Shown: piece after piece, positions 44,575 through 54,559 of the stretch
Layout of the letters: every line of letters begins with the position of its first letter
Position numbering within the stretch: the stretch's first letter is position 1
From: Bacteroidota bacterium
GTDB taxonomy: Bacteria; Bacteroidota; Bacteroidia; B-17B0; Aurantibacillaceae
DNA length: 64,000 bases
Direction: 5' to 3'
Assembly (NCBI GenBank): GCA_021155905.1
Contig: JAJNBG010000001.1
Coordinates: 96,552 to 160,551 of the forward strand
Translations under genes and position numbers: made by a program
Notes under the pieces: generated by a model
What the model saw: only the letters and a program-made list of their open reading frames with translations
The model's database searches: none
Told to the model about the DNA's origin: nothing

Positions 44575-46611
44575 TCAGCTTAAAATCTGAAACACCAAAA
44601 GCGATGAAACGTAAGCTAGCCCTGTCATGAAAACCAATTGAATGGCGGGCCATTTCCAGTGTTTGGTTTCGCGGTAAGTTGTTGCCAGGGTGCTCATACA
44701 TTGCATGGCGAACACATAAAAAATTAATAATGACCAGCACACCGCTTTAGAATAGGCCGGTTGCTGTGTTTCATAATTTTTTTCTGCCATCAATTTTTCC
44801 CTTAGCGTTTCTGTATTATCTGAATCACCACTACTGTATATGGTAGCCATCGTACCTACAAACACTTCGCGAGCCGCAAACGACGTAATTAAAGCAATGC
44901 CGATTTTCCAATCAAAGCCAAGTGGTTTAATCGCAGGCTCCATTTTTTTTCCTAGAATACCGGCGTAAGATGCTTCCAGTTTTTCGGATTGCATTTTTGC
45001 CTCCAGGCTCGTTTTTAAACTATCGTTGGGAGCTGCAGAAATAGCAACTTTATAGTTATTTTCTATTTGGTTTAAATTATCGGATGGCGCATGGGATGTG
45101 AGAAACCATAACACAATAGAAATGGCTAATATGATCTTTCCCGCGTCAAACAAAAACACTTTTACTTTACCTAACACCAGCATGGTTACTGTTTGCCATT
45201 GCGGCTTTCTGTACACGGGAAGCTCCATGATGAAATAACTTTTTTCGGTTGTTTTTAATACATATTTTAAAACAACCGCAGCTAACAATGCTGCTGCAAA
45301 GCCTAACAGGTACATGCCCATTAACACCATTCCCTGGTAATTGAAAAAGCCAAGAGACTGTTTACCCGCAAACATGATGCTGATTAGCAAGGTATAAACC
45401 GGTAAACGCGCCGAGCAACTGATTAACGGCGTGACAAGAATGGTTATTATCCGGTCTTTCCAATTGGTGATGGTGCGTGTGCTCATGATAGAAGGAACCG
45501 CGCAGGCCACACTGCTAATCATCGGGATAACTGATTTACCATTTAAACCAAAACGCCGCATCAGTTTATCCAGAATAAAGCTTGCTCTTGCCATATAACC
45601 GGTGTCTTCCAATATGGCAATGAAAAGAAACAACAGCGCAATTTGTGGGATAAAAATAACGATGCCACTCAAACCGGCTAAAATTCCATTCACGATCAAA
45701 TCATTCAGTTGTCCTTTCGGCAAAGCATTAGCTGTGAAGTTCATCATTTGCGCAAACCCTTCCTCGATAAGTGTCATCGGATATTCTGCCACAAAAAAGA
45801 TGAATTGAAAAATAACAAATAAAATAAAAAAGAAGAAAGCAAAGCCGAATATTTTATGCGTAAAGAAAGCATCCAGCTTTTGCGTGAGGCTTTTGTCAAG
45901 TTGTTCAGGTTGCTTTAGGCATTTTGCAACAATGTAATTTATTTTCGAGAAACGATGGATGTTGTCGGCCAGTTCAAATTCTTTAATGCCGGATGTGTTT
46001 TCCAGGAATTGGGATTCTACAATCTTTTTATACGAATTGCTGTCGGGTAATAATTGCTTTTGTTTTTCAAAATTGTAAAATATGGAATCCGAAATTTTTG
46101 CCTGAATGATGGCTTCTTTCAGTTCGTGAATGCCTTGTTTGCTTCTGGAATTAACGGCAATAACAGGCACATCAAACAGTTTTTCCAACTCATTTTTGTA
46201 AATAGTGATATTGCTTTTTTCAGCTTCATCAATCATGTTTAAAACCAACACACACGGCTTTTTCAAATCAATCACCTGGGTGGTGAGCAAAAGATGACGT
46301 TTCAGGTTTGAGGAATCCACCACAATGATAACCACATCAATAGGGTCTTTTTCATTCAGTATCGCTTTGCAGGCAACTTTTTCATCAATGGATTTGGGAT
46401 ATAAACTATAGGTACCCGGTAAATCCGTAATCTGATAATCAGTGCCCTTGAATTTATACGACCCGTAATGCTTATCAACTGTAACCCCTGCATAATTGCC
46501 GGTTTTTTGGTTTAATCCGGTTAAAGAATTAAACAGCGTAGATTTTCCGCTATTTGGATTACCAATAAGTGCGACGGAAATATGAGGACTATTAGATGAC
46601 ACAGGATTCAA
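44575..46611 (-). CDS. feoB: Ferrous iron transporter FeoB
   Basis: 678 residues, a compact FeoB. The N-terminal G domain has GNPNSGKST (G1), 'GVTVDK' (G2), 'DLPGTYSL' (G3) and 'NMID' (G4). The membrane part has Gate motifs including 'GYMARASFILDKLMRRFGLNGKS', 'VACAVPSIMSTRT' with the pore Cys, and 'SFAAREVFVGTMA'. It imports Fe2+ across the inner membrane. Its start overlaps feoA by 20 bp, so the two are translationally coupled. Confidence 0.98.
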   Translation of the reverse strand: MNPVSSNSPHISVALIGNPNSGKSTLFNSLTGLNQKTGNYAGVTVDKHYGSYKFKGTDYQITDLPGTYSLYPKSIDEKVACKAILNEKDPIDVVIIVVDSSNLKRHLLLTTQVIDLKKPCVLVLNMIDEAEKSNITIYKNELEKLFDVPVIAVNSRSKQGIHELKEAIIQAKISDSIFYNFEKQKQLLPDSNSYKKIVESQFLENTSGIKEFELADNIHRFSKINYIVAKCLKQPEQLDKSLTQKLDAFFTHKIFGFAFFFFILFVIFQFIFFVAEYPMTLIEEGFAQMMNFTANALPKGQLNDLIVNGILAGLSGIVIFIPQIALLFLFIAILEDTGYMARASFILDKLMRRFGLNGKSVIPMISSVACAVPSIMSTRTITNWKDRIITILVTPLISCSARLPVYTLLISIMFAGKQSLGFFNYQGMVLMGMYLLGFAAALLAAVVLKYVLKTTEKSYFIMELPVYRKPQWQTVTMLVLGKVKVFLFDAGKIILAISIVLWFLTSHAPSDNLNQIENNYKVAISAAPNDSLKTSLEAKMQSEKLEASYAGILGKKMEPAIKPLGFDWKIGIALITSFAAREVFVGTMATIYSSGDSDNTETLREKLMAEKNYETQQPAYSKAVCWSLLIFYVFAMQCMSTLATTYRETKHWKWPAIQLVFMTGLAYVSSLLVFQILS

Positions 46612-46846
46612 CCGTATTTTCAGGAATTACTTTTACAACAATCGTTGCTGCTTCTTTTTTTCTCAGACTTAAAAGGTATCCTGAAACCTCAATGGCAATA
46701 GGATCGCCAAGGGGGGCAATGTTGGACAGCTTAATTTTTTCGCCGGGCAGGCAGCCCATTTCAATAAACTTTAGCGACAAGAAATCATCGGTAAAGTCAA
46801 TTATGGTGGCTGTTTGTCCCAGCGTTAAGGTATCGAGTGTTTGCAT
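46592..46846 (-). CDS. feoA: FeoA iron-transport accessory protein
   Basis: 84 residues, a single SH3-like FeoA domain ('LTLGQTATIIDF', 'EMGCLPGEKIKL', 'PLGDPIAIEVSGYLLSLRKKEA'). It is a cytoplasmic partner needed for FeoB function. Its stop overlaps the feoB start. Its ATG directly follows the T-run of a 15-bp hairpin that also ends the purQ transcript. Confidence 0.96.
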   Translation of the reverse strand: MQTLDTLTLGQTATIIDFTDDFLSLKFIEMGCLPGEKIKLSNIAPLGDPIAIEVSGYLLSLRKKEAATIVVKVIPENTVESCVI

Positions 46847-46848
46847 AA

Positions 46849-46884
46849 AAAAAGCAGATAAAAGTACGTTTTTATCTGCTTTTT
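46849..46884 (-). terminator. Hairpin between purQ and feoA (terminator, possible regulatory element)
   Basis: Perfect 15-bp stem AAAAAGCAGATAAAA / TTTTATCTGCTTTTT with a 6-nt loop. On the minus strand it ends in a seven-T run that touches the feoA ATG. It would terminate purQ transcripts. A -7-like TACTTTTA (minus strand, 46866 to 46859) lies inside it and could be the feoA promoter. Confidence 0.75.
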
Positions 46885-46907
46885 GATTATACCTTAAATG
46901 TGGTACT

Positions 46908-47603
46908 TTATGCGTTAACCATGGCGGCCTTTAAAATACTTTCAAACAGAAATTTGCCATCCGTATTGGATAATAATTCATCCGCGGCTCTTTCCGGATG
47001 AGGCATCATTCCAAATACATTTTTAGTCGTATTACAAACCCCCGCAATGTTCTCAGTTGCTCCGTTTGGATTGGATTCCGGTGTCATATTTCCGTTTTCA
47101 TCACAATATCTGAAAATAATTTGCCCATTTTTGTTCAGTGCGGCCAGTGTTTCTGCATCCGCAAAATATTTTCCTTCGCCATGAGCAATAGGGATTTTAA
47201 GGGCTTTCGCAGGAACGGAATTAGTTAAAACCGTATTGGTTGCATCAGCTTTTATGAATACGTTTTTGCAAATAAATTTACGGCTGTTATTGTGTAACAA
47301 AGCGCCCGGCAATAAACCACTCTCACATAAGATTTGAAAGCCGTTACAAACGCCAAAAACAAAACCTCCATTTTCAGCATGCTTCATAATGCTGGTCATG
47401 ATTGGCGAGAATCGGGCAATAGCACCGCTTCTCAGATAATCTCCGTAAGAAAAACCTCCCGGTAATACAATGTGCGTGCATCCTTCCAGGTCCGTGTTTT
47501 TATGCCAAAGCTTCACTGTCTCCTGTTTCATGATATCGCGCAATACATACACCATATCCTCATCACAATTTGACCCGGGAAAAACAACAACTCCAAATTT
47601 CAT
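46908..47603 (-). CDS. purQ: Phosphoribosylformylglycinamidine synthase subunit PurQ
   Basis: 231 residues, class I glutamine amidotransferase. Motifs: 'GGFSYGDYLRSGAIARFSPIM', the nucleophile in 'GVCNGFQIL', and the C-terminal His/Glu in 'MMPHPERAADEL'. It supplies ammonia for FGAM synthesis in de novo purine synthesis. A free PurQ implies a separate PurL (and PurS) elsewhere, rather than the single large PurL of many Bacteroidota and Proteobacteria. Confidence 0.97.
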   Translation of the reverse strand: MKFGVVVFPGSNCDEDMVYVLRDIMKQETVKLWHKNTDLEGCTHIVLPGGFSYGDYLRSGAIARFSPIMTSIMKHAENGGFVFGVCNGFQILCESGLLPGALLHNNSRKFICKNVFIKADATNTVLTNSVPAKALKIPIAHGEGKYFADAETLAALNKNGQIIFRYCDENGNMTPESNPNGATENIAGVCNTTKNVFGMMPHPERAADELLSNTDGKFLFESILKAAMVNA

Positions 47604-47679
47604 AATATTAATTTTAAAAACGTTTTACAAAAGTAGATAAATCCGGTTAAAGGATAAGCGTATTTTTTTAACAAAAAGG

Positions 47680-48669
47680 TTAAATAATGTCTAAGGCATG
47701 TAAATAAATAATGGCGAAACCGCCAATAAATAAAATCATTAAAGTATTGGCAATTTTTAATTGTTTTATTTCCGATAAATAATCGCCAATGATAATACTC
47801 AACGGGATGATGCATGGCAACAAAATCATATCCGACATTTGCTCAAAAAACAACATGATAAAACAAAGTAAGAGCATCCAAAGCAAAATATATTTTGTTT
47901 TTTTTGTTTTTACTTTTCCTCCGAAGCCCTTTCCTACATAATGTATGAGCGCAAATACAATCGCCAGAAGTGAAACAAAAATGATAGCCATATAATACTC
48001 TGAAAGAACAGGTTTTTGAGCGGAGGAGGTTGCTTCTTTCATCATACTGAAAACAGCAAACGCATCCGTGGAGGTTAAATAGCAAACGCCAACATATATA
48101 TACAACGGCGTTAGTAAACCGAGTATATGCACCGTCCATTCACGCCAGTTAAACGGGCGTAAAATGATCAATGCAATAAAATTTAAGGGAAAGATTACAA
48201 TGTAATGAATGCAAAAAAACGAAGCGAGGCCCATAAATAATCCGGATTTAAAGAATTCGGCCAGCGCATAATCCTGCCTGTAACTGTTCATTAAAAAATA
48301 GAGGGCCGGTAGAATCAAAACGTTGGCTGTTAGTACAGGTTCTATGAGTCCCTTGGTGTTTGCTGAAAAGGCAAAAAGGATATAGAAAAAAGCCGGCAAA
48401 TAGTTTGTTTTGCTGGTTATTTCCTGTTCAATCGCCAAAAAATTAGTAAAGAAAGCTCCGGTTAAAATAATGAAGAGAGTGATAACCTGCCTGAGAGTAA
48501 AGGAAAAAATGTGGTCAAAAGTGTATGAGTATAAAATGTGTTCCTTATAGTTGATCACAGAAATACCCGCATTGGTAAATCCAAATGTACCGATCCACGC
48601 TCCTATACAAAACAACAGGAGAAGAATGATAGAAAACTGAATATTACTTTTTAAAGGCCCAACTATCAT
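47680..48669 (-). CDS. Polytopic membrane protein (DUF6427-like)
   Basis: 329 residues with about eight to ten membrane segments ('[20 protein letters not shown]', 'VITLFIILTGAFFTNFLAI', 'FCIHYIVIFPLNFIALIIL', and others). It resembles the DUF6427 family of Bacteroidota, function unknown. It is divergent from a 66-residue membrane protein that often accompanies it. It ends 76 nt before purQ on the same strand. Confidence 0.8.
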   Translation of the reverse strand: MIVGPLKSNIQFSIILLLLFCIGAWIGTFGFTNAGISVINYKEHILYSYTFDHIFSFTLRQVITLFIILTGAFFTNFLAIEQEITSKTNYLPAFFYILFAFSANTKGLIEPVLTANVLILPALYFLMNSYRQDYALAEFFKSGLFMGLASFFCIHYIVIFPLNFIALIILRPFNWREWTVHILGLLTPLYIYVGVCYLTSTDAFAVFSMMKEATSSAQKPVLSEYYMAIIFVSLLAIVFALIHYVGKGFGGKVKTKKTKYILLWMLLLCFIMLFFEQMSDMILLPCIIPLSIIIGDYLSEIKQLKIANTLMILFIGGFAIIYLHALDII

Positions 48670-48705
48670 TTTTCGCAGAAAATCGTTTTTATATGAAAAA
48701 AATTA

Positions 48706-48713
48706 TATTTTTG
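48706..48713 (+). promoter_or_regulatory. -7 promoter element for the small membrane protein gene
   Basis: TATTTTTG matches TAnnTTTG, 28 nt before ATG 48742, in the divergent spacer. Confidence 0.5.
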
Positions 48714-48741
48714 TGGTGTAAACTTACAAAATTAGATTAAT

Positions 48742-48942
48742 ATGACTTCTTTAATGATTACAATGACAGATGTTTTTTACGCGATTGGAGATTTTTCTTA
48801 TTGGGTATTTAAAGGAATGCGTGTTTTAGGACACATCCCAAACATCATACTTTGGACAATTATTGCTTTTTTATTGGTGTATCAAACACTACAAATCATA
48901 AAGCAAAATAAAGAAGCAGATAAAAACGGCACGTTAAGATAG
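48742..48942 (+). CDS. Small membrane protein (DUF6341-like)
   Basis: 66 residues with one clear membrane helix ('IPNIILWTIIAFLLVYQTLQII') and a charged C-terminal tail. The length, the 'FYAIGDFSYWVFKGMRVLG' head and the divergent DUF6427-like neighbour fit a conserved Bacteroidota pair (DUF6341/DUF6427) of unknown function. It has its own -7 element and a terminator. Confidence 0.82.
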   Translation: MTSLMITMTDVFYAIGDFSYWVFKGMRVLGHIPNIILWTIIAFLLVYQTLQIIKQNKEADKNGTLR

Positions 48943-48962
48943 TTCTTACGATAGATATACAG

Positions 48963-48997
48963 AAGCCCTGATTTTTTTAAATCAGGGCTTTTTTTAT
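48963..48997 (+). terminator. Terminator after the 66-residue membrane protein gene
   Basis: Perfect stem AAGCCCTGATTT / AAATCAGGGCTT with a T4 loop and a seven-T run. The next promoter starts immediately after. Confidence 0.93.
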
Positions 48998-49005
48998 TAT
49001 ATTTA
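48998..49005 (+). promoter_or_regulatory. -7 promoter element 5 nt before a GTG start
   Basis: TATATTTA, one base from TAnnTTTG, lies between the terminator T-run and the GTG start at 49011. It implies a leaderless or near-leaderless transcript. Confidence 0.45.
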
Positions 49006-49010
49006 CTTAA

Positions 49011-52000
49011 GTGGATAAACTTTTGTTTATAGTCATTATCATCTTTTACTCTCTGTGTGGTTACACGCAAAGAATCAAAACGCCATCAGGCCATTCAAAT
49101 TCTCTCATAAGGTTTACACCAAACAAAACACAGTGGAACCCGGTTGTAAAATACAAAGCCCAACTAGATGGTGGTGCTTTATTTATTGAGAAAACCGGAA
49201 ACTTAACCTATCATTTGTATGATAAAGATAGTTATAGGGCCAGACATTTGGGTAGAGAGTTATCCGAGGGATTAAAATTTCACTCATATAAAGTTAAATT
49301 CTTGTATGCAAATCCCTCACCAGACATGGTATCAGACGAGCCATCAATTGATTATGTCAATTATTTTATAGGGAAGAATTCTGCAAACTGGTCTTCTAAC
49401 ATCCATCATTGCCAAAAAGTCACTATAGCTAATTTATATAATAATATTGATGCAGTTTTTGACGGTGGATTTCAATCAGTGAAGTATACTTTTATTGTAA
49501 AGCCTAACGGAGAGCCAGAAAACATTAAATTGCATTACGATGGAGTAAGAAGCATCAGACTCAAAAACAACGAACTTTATATTAGTACATCTGTCAGTGA
49601 ATACATTGAGAAAAAACCGTTTGTATACCAACTCATTAATGGAGACACGGTAGTTATTCCTACAAACTTTGTTTTGAAAAACAATATTGTCTCCTTTAAC
49701 CTTTTAAAAGAGTATGATAGAAGTATAGAAATTATCATTGATCCTCTTTTAGTGTTTTCGGCGTCAAGTGGAAGTACTGCCGATAACTTCGGCATGACGG
49801 CAACGTATGATTCACGTGGCAGTCTGTATACCGGCGGAACGGCGTTTGATATTGGTTATCCAACAACTCTGGGAGCATACGACGTATCATATAATAACCC
49901 TTCAGGCACAGGATTTACAGATGTGGTTATTACAAAGTATGATTCAACAGGAACTTTTTTAAAATATTCTACCTATGTAGGAGGTGGTACTGCAAGCGAA
50001 ATTGTCACTAGTCTGGTTGTTGATAAAAATGATGATCTTTGTTTATATGGCGCCACCGGTTCTGCAGATTTTCCAACAACGGGCGGTTGTTATGATTCTA
50101 CTTTTAATGGCGGAGTTTTTTTAAATTACCCACAAAACGGCACCTTATTTTCTAATGGAACAGATATTTATGTAGCAAAAATAAATTCTGCAGGAACTAC
50201 ATTAATGGCTTCGACTCTTATAGGCGGCTCGAAAAACGATGGCGTAAATAACAATATTAATACGGCACTATATGATTCTCTTATGTTTAATTATGGAGAT
50301 CAGTTCAGAGGAGAGATTCAGGTAGATGACAATGGCGAAATTTATATCATAAGCTCAACCAAATCGTCGGACTTTCCCGCTGTAAATGCTATTGACAACT
50401 CGTTGAACGGGAGTCAGGACGGTATACTCGTAAAATTAAACTCATCGCTATCAAACATTGTATATAGCACCTTCGTTGGGGGAAACAGCAAAGATTGCGG
50501 GAACGCTTTAACGTTAGACGACTCATTAAATGTCTATATTACTGGAGGAACGTGTAGCACTGATTTTTATACCACAACGGATAGTTATAAGCCTGCTTAT
50601 AATGGCGGTAAGGCAGATGGTTATATCTGTAAAGTAAAATTTGATGGTTCGGCAATATTACATTCCACGTTTATTGGAACAGGCAGTTATGACCAAAGTT
50701 ATTTTGTGCAATTAGATAATAGTAGAGATGTCTACATATTTGGGCAAAGCCAGGGAGCTATGCCTGTTACACTAGGAACATATTCGAAAATAAACAGCAA
50801 ACAATTTATTCAGAAACTAAGTAATCAATTGGACACTTTGTTGGCTTCAACTGTTATTGGAAACAGTACACCTCAAGTGAATATTTCTCCCTCAGCCTTT
50901 AGTGTTGATTGTGCGGGCAACATTTATTTGACAGGATGGGGCGGACGAATAGTTCAGCCAACCAGTGCGACGTTTAACATGCCGGTTACTCCAAATGCAA
51001 TACAAAGTACCACAGATGGTCATAATTTTTATGTAATGGTTTTAGGCCCCAATATGGGAAGTTTGATTTACGGAAGTTATTTTGGTGGAAGCTCAAGTTG
51101 GGAACATGTGGATGGCGGTACAAGTAGGTTTGATAAGAAAGGGATAATTTACCAATCTGTTTGCGCGGGTTGTGCTAACAATGATGATTTTCCTGTATCT
51201 CCTGGCGCCTGGCCGAGTTCTTTGTATGGCACGGATATAAATCAATCTACAAATTGCAACAATGGAGTTTTTAAAATTGATTTTCAGTTAAACTCAGCCA
51301 TTGCCAGCATTGCTACAGATACGCTTGCGGGCTGCGCACCATTAGTACTTACCTTTACCAATAGTAGCACGCCAAACCATCAATACATTTGGGATTTTGG
51401 AGCGAATGATACTACATCAACTACTTACAACCCGGTAAGGACATTTACTGCTGCTGGCACATATACAGTAAATCTTTATGTTAAAACTTCCATTTGTAAT
51501 AACCAGTATGATACAGCGGCAGTTATTATTACAGTTTATCCTAAGCCTACCGCTATTTTTACCAGTACATTGACGCTTTGTTCTAACAGTATTGCAACTA
51601 CAAACAACAGTACAGGATCTTTTGGTCCAAATCCTTATTCCTGGGATTGGGGTGATGGAAGTCCAACGTCAACGTTATCCGACCCTTCTCACACTTATAA
51701 TTCAAACGGGACTTATACCGTTTCTCTTACTGTAACATCAATGGATGGTTGTACGTCAAGTTCAACTCAAACTGTGGGCGCCTTTAGTTTTACTCCTTCC
51801 GTTTCATCCAACAGCATTTGCGCCGGCTCATTGGCTAACTTAAATGCATTGGGTGGAACCAGCTATACCTGGCAACCTGCCGGAGTTGTAAGTAATAGTA
51901 CTATTGCTAATCCTACCGCTAACCCCAGTGTAACGACGATTTTTACGGTTCAGGTAGATAATAACAGCCAGGGATATGTGTGTTCACAAACGATGACCAC

Positions 52001-53507
52001 GCAGGTTGTTGTGCGTCCAACTATTGTTGCTGATTTTAATTTTACGGTTACTCCCTGTTCAGATTCAGTGATGTTTTTAAATAATTCTATCACAACCGCT
52101 TCATCACACACCATTAACTGGAACTTTGGAGGAGGCCAGGCTGCAAACAATAATACAGTCACTACACAAATCTATGCCAACGGAAATTATAGTGTGAGTT
52201 TAGTCGCTGTTAATAATTTTGGCTGTAGAGATAGTATTATAAAACCAATTTCTGTTTTTAATTTTACAACCGGTATTGTAAGCGGGGATAGTATTTGCAG
52301 GGGCTATACCAGCCAGTTGAATGCCGGTGGCGGAACAAGTTATACATGGAGCCCGGCTTCAGGATTATCCAATCCATTTATCGCATCACCTGTCGCTTCT
52401 CCATCAACCACAACTGTTTACTCGGTAACAATTCAAAATAACAGCCCAGGTTATACCTGCACAAGGACACATACAGCGAGTATCCTGGTTTATCCAAAAA
52501 TAAATACGGAATTTACTTATACCATCGGTAGTTGTTTCAATGATGTTCAATTTACAGATGCGTCTTTTAATAATCCTGTAAGTTGGGTCTGGAATTTTGG
52601 TGATGCAAATATTTCGTCATCGCCAAATCCTTTGCACTTATATAATGTGTCTGGTACATATACCGCCTCTTTAATTTCCACTAATAATTTTGGCTGCAAA
52701 GATACTGCGGAACAAATAATTGTTTTACCTCCTTTCACACCAATTTCTGTTAATAATTCAATTACTAAATGCGAAACAGACACCGTTCAATTAAATGCTA
52801 CCGGAGGAGTTATTTATTCATGGCAGCCCGTCCAGTCGCTTTCTAATGCCTCCATTGCTAGTCCACTGGCTTTTCCAACAACCTCTACAATATATACGGT
52901 GACTATTTTGGCTTTAAACGGGTCTGATACCTGCCAGAGGATTCTTACTACCACTGTTACTGTTTTTCCATTCTCCTTCAATAGTTCTTCCGTAACGGTT
53001 AATCCTTCGACCCTTACTCTTGGTCAATCATCCAGTGTAACTCTAAATGGCCTGCCTATTAATAGCACAATTACAGTTGTTCCAAATGTAAATGTGACAG
53101 CATTGCAAAATAATGAGTTTTTAGTGACGCCGACCAAATCCGGCGAATACGCTATTTATGCAACAGATCAAGGAAATTGCAGGCATTATCTCAAAACTAT
53201 TTATGTTTATGTTGTGACTGATGATTGCAATGAAGGGCTGGTGTATTTACCAACCGGCTTCACACCGAATAATGATGGCGTTAACGACATTCTTTATATC
53301 AGAAGTAATTTTATCACGGATGTCTATCTGACCATTTATGATCGCTGGGGAGAAAAATTATTTGAGACCAACGACATCAATAAGGGCTGGGATGGCATGT
53401 TTAAAGGCAAAGCCCTTGATCAGGGCGTTTATGGATATTACATGACCTTTACCTGCAATAATGGCGAACAATCGTTTAAAAAAGGAAACATTTCACTTAT
53501 GAGATAA
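49011..53507 (+). CDS. Large T9SS type B protein with SBBP beta-propeller-like and PKD repeats
   Basis: 1498 residues from a GTG start, with a signal peptide ('LLFIVIIIFYSLCGYTQ'). The N-terminal region (about 25-245) has 'FTPNKTQWNPVVKYKAQLDGG'. A run of SBBP-type repeats follows (about 250-740; 'STYVGGG....', 'ATGSADFPTT', 'STFVGGNSKDCGNAL', 'ITGGTCSTDF'). Four or so PKD domains come next ('YIWDFGANDT', 'YSWDWGDGSP', 'VWNFGDANI') and then a type B sorting domain from about 1409 ('YLPTGFTPNNDGVNDILYI', 'IYDRWGEKLF'). It is the likely cargo of the PorP/SprF protein encoded 3 nt downstream. Confidence 0.93.
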   Translation: MDKLLFIVIIIFYSLCGYTQRIKTPSGHSNSLIRFTPNKTQWNPVVKYKAQLDGGALFIEKTGNLTYHLYDKDSYRARHLGRELSEGLKFHSYKVKFLYANPSPDMVSDEPSIDYVNYFIGKNSANWSSNIHHCQKVTIANLYNNIDAVFDGGFQSVKYTFIVKPNGEPENIKLHYDGVRSIRLKNNELYISTSVSEYIEKKPFVYQLINGDTVVIPTNFVLKNNIVSFNLLKEYDRSIEIIIDPLLVFSASSGSTADNFGMTATYDSRGSLYTGGTAFDIGYPTTLGAYDVSYNNPSGTGFTDVVITKYDSTGTFLKYSTYVGGGTASEIVTSLVVDKNDDLCLYGATGSADFPTTGGCYDSTFNGGVFLNYPQNGTLFSNGTDIYVAKINSAGTTLMASTLIGGSKNDGVNNNINTALYDSLMFNYGDQFRGEIQVDDNGEIYIISSTKSSDFPAVNAIDNSLNGSQDGILVKLNSSLSNIVYSTFVGGNSKDCGNALTLDDSLNVYITGGTCSTDFYTTTDSYKPAYNGGKADGYICKVKFDGSAILHSTFIGTGSYDQSYFVQLDNSRDVYIFGQSQGAMPVTLGTYSKINSKQFIQKLSNQLDTLLASTVIGNSTPQVNISPSAFSVDCAGNIYLTGWGGRIVQPTSATFNMPVTPNAIQSTTDGHNFYVMVLGPNMGSLIYGSYFGGSSSWEHVDGGTSRFDKKGIIYQSVCAGCANNDDFPVSPGAWPSSLYGTDINQSTNCNNGVFKIDFQLNSAIASIATDTLAGCAPLVLTFTNSSTPNHQYIWDFGANDTTSTTYNPVRTFTAAGTYTVNLYVKTSICNNQYDTAAVIITVYPKPTAIFTSTLTLCSNSIATTNNSTGSFGPNPYSWDWGDGSPTSTLSDPSHTYNSNGTYTVSLTVTSMDGCTSSSTQTVGAFSFTPSVSSNSICAGSLANLNALGGTSYTWQPAGVVSNSTIANPTANPSVTTIFTVQVDNNSQGYVCSQTMTTQVVVRPTIVADFNFTVTPCSDSVMFLNNSITTASSHTINWNFGGGQAANNNTVTTQIYANGNYSVSLVAVNNFGCRDSIIKPISVFNFTTGIVSGDSICRGYTSQLNAGGGTSYTWSPASGLSNPFIASPVASPSTTTVYSVTIQNNSPGYTCTRTHTASILVYPKINTEFTYTIGSCFNDVQFTDASFNNPVSWVWNFGDANISSSPNPLHLYNVSGTYTASLISTNNFGCKDTAEQIIVLPPFTPISVNNSITKCETDTVQLNATGGVIYSWQPVQSLSNASIASPLAFPTTSTIYTVTILALNGSDTCQRILTTTVTVFPFSFNSSSVTVNPSTLTLGQSSSVTLNGLPINSTITVVPNVNVTALQNNEFLVTPTKSGEYAIYATDQGNCRHYLKTIYVYVVTDDCNEGLVYLPTGFTPNNDGVNDILYIRSNFITDVYLTIYDRWGEKLFETNDINKGWDGMFKGKALDQGVYGYYMTFTCNNGEQSFKKGNISLMR

Positions 53508-53510
53508 GCA

Positions 53511-54554
53511 ATGGATGTATTTTCTACATATCTTATTATAAAGCATTTTCATAAAAAGCTGTTGATGGTTTTTATGTGCGCGTCGCTTTTTTCTGTTGCC
53601 CAGGACATTCATTTTTCAAATTGGCAGATGTCACCGTTGAATTTAAACCCGGCAAGCACAGGGATGTTTGATGGAGATGGACGATTGATCTTTAATTACC
53701 GCAATCAATGGAAGAGTGTAGCGGTTCCCTATAACACCCTAAGTTTTGGTGCTGATTTTAACCTGAAAAAATCATTGGTTAAAAACACGGAAGAAGCCGT
53801 TGGTGTGATTTTTAATCATGATGCAGCGGGTGACGGAAAGTATACCATCACAGATTTTAAAGTTCCGGTAAACCATAAATTTTCTTTCAAAAAGGACACG
53901 ACTTTCACATTTGGGTTTGGTGTTTTAGCTGGCATAACCAATATCAAACTTGATCCTGATAAATTGTCTTATGACAAACAATGGGATGGCGATGCCTATA
54001 ACCAGGGACTTTCGAACGGAGAAGATTTTCCCAAACAAAGCAAAGTATTCGCGGACATTTCATTAGGTGCGGTTGTTCAGAAAGCGTTTGGGTGTAAAGC
54101 TAAGGCGACTATTGGTTACGGGGCAAGTCACATCAATAAACCAAACATCTCATTTTATAATACTCCCGGTGTTGTGCTAAGAACAAAACATAATGAGTTC
54201 TTGCAGGTGAGGTACAGCTTTAATAATATTTCCGCCATTATATTTGAATACTATGCACATCAGCAGCAGAAGTTCAGGGAAAACCTGGTTGGCTTATCGT
54301 ATTATCGAACCATCGATCCAAAAACCAATACTGTTTTTAATGTTGGAATTTTGACCCGTTTAAAAGATGCGCTAATCACAACTGTTGGCCTGGAGTATAC
54401 GAACATGCGACTGCAACTATCCTATGATTATAATTATTCCAGTTTCAAGCCCGCCACGAATGGCAGAGGTGGATTCGAGATTTCCTTTATTTATATTTGG
54501 GCTAAACCAAAAATATTTGTTCCTAAAACACAGGTTTGTCCGATCTATATGTAA
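53511..54554 (+). CDS. T9SS membrane protein of the PorP/SprF family
   Basis: 347 residues with a signal peptide ('LLMVFMCASLFSVAQ'). Family start of the mature protein: 'DIHFSNWQMSPLNLNPASTGMF', then 'YRNQWKSV' and a predicted outer-membrane beta-barrel ending 'FEISFIYIW'. PorP/SprF proteins bind type B sorting-domain cargo and support its export or surface retention. The gene follows its probable cargo gene by 3 nt and precedes an OmpA-type protein gene, the usual cassette order. A Met at residue 19 is an alternative start. Confidence 0.95.
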   Translation: MDVFSTYLIIKHFHKKLLMVFMCASLFSVAQDIHFSNWQMSPLNLNPASTGMFDGDGRLIFNYRNQWKSVAVPYNTLSFGADFNLKKSLVKNTEEAVGVIFNHDAAGDGKYTITDFKVPVNHKFSFKKDTTFTFGFGVLAGITNIKLDPDKLSYDKQWDGDAYNQGLSNGEDFPKQSKVFADISLGAVVQKAFGCKAKATIGYGASHINKPNISFYNTPGVVLRTKHNEFLQVRYSFNNISAIIFEYYAHQQQKFRENLVGLSYYRTIDPKTNTVFNVGILTRLKDALITTVGLEYTNMRLQLSYDYNYSSFKPATNGRGGFEISFIYIWAKPKIFVPKTQVCPIYM

Positions 54555-54559
54555 CTGGT

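Noticed and set aside
49812..49819. Further CACGTG core as a parS candidate
   Set aside because: Only the central TCACGTGG matches; the TGTT/AACA arms are missing. It is a chance match inside a coding region.
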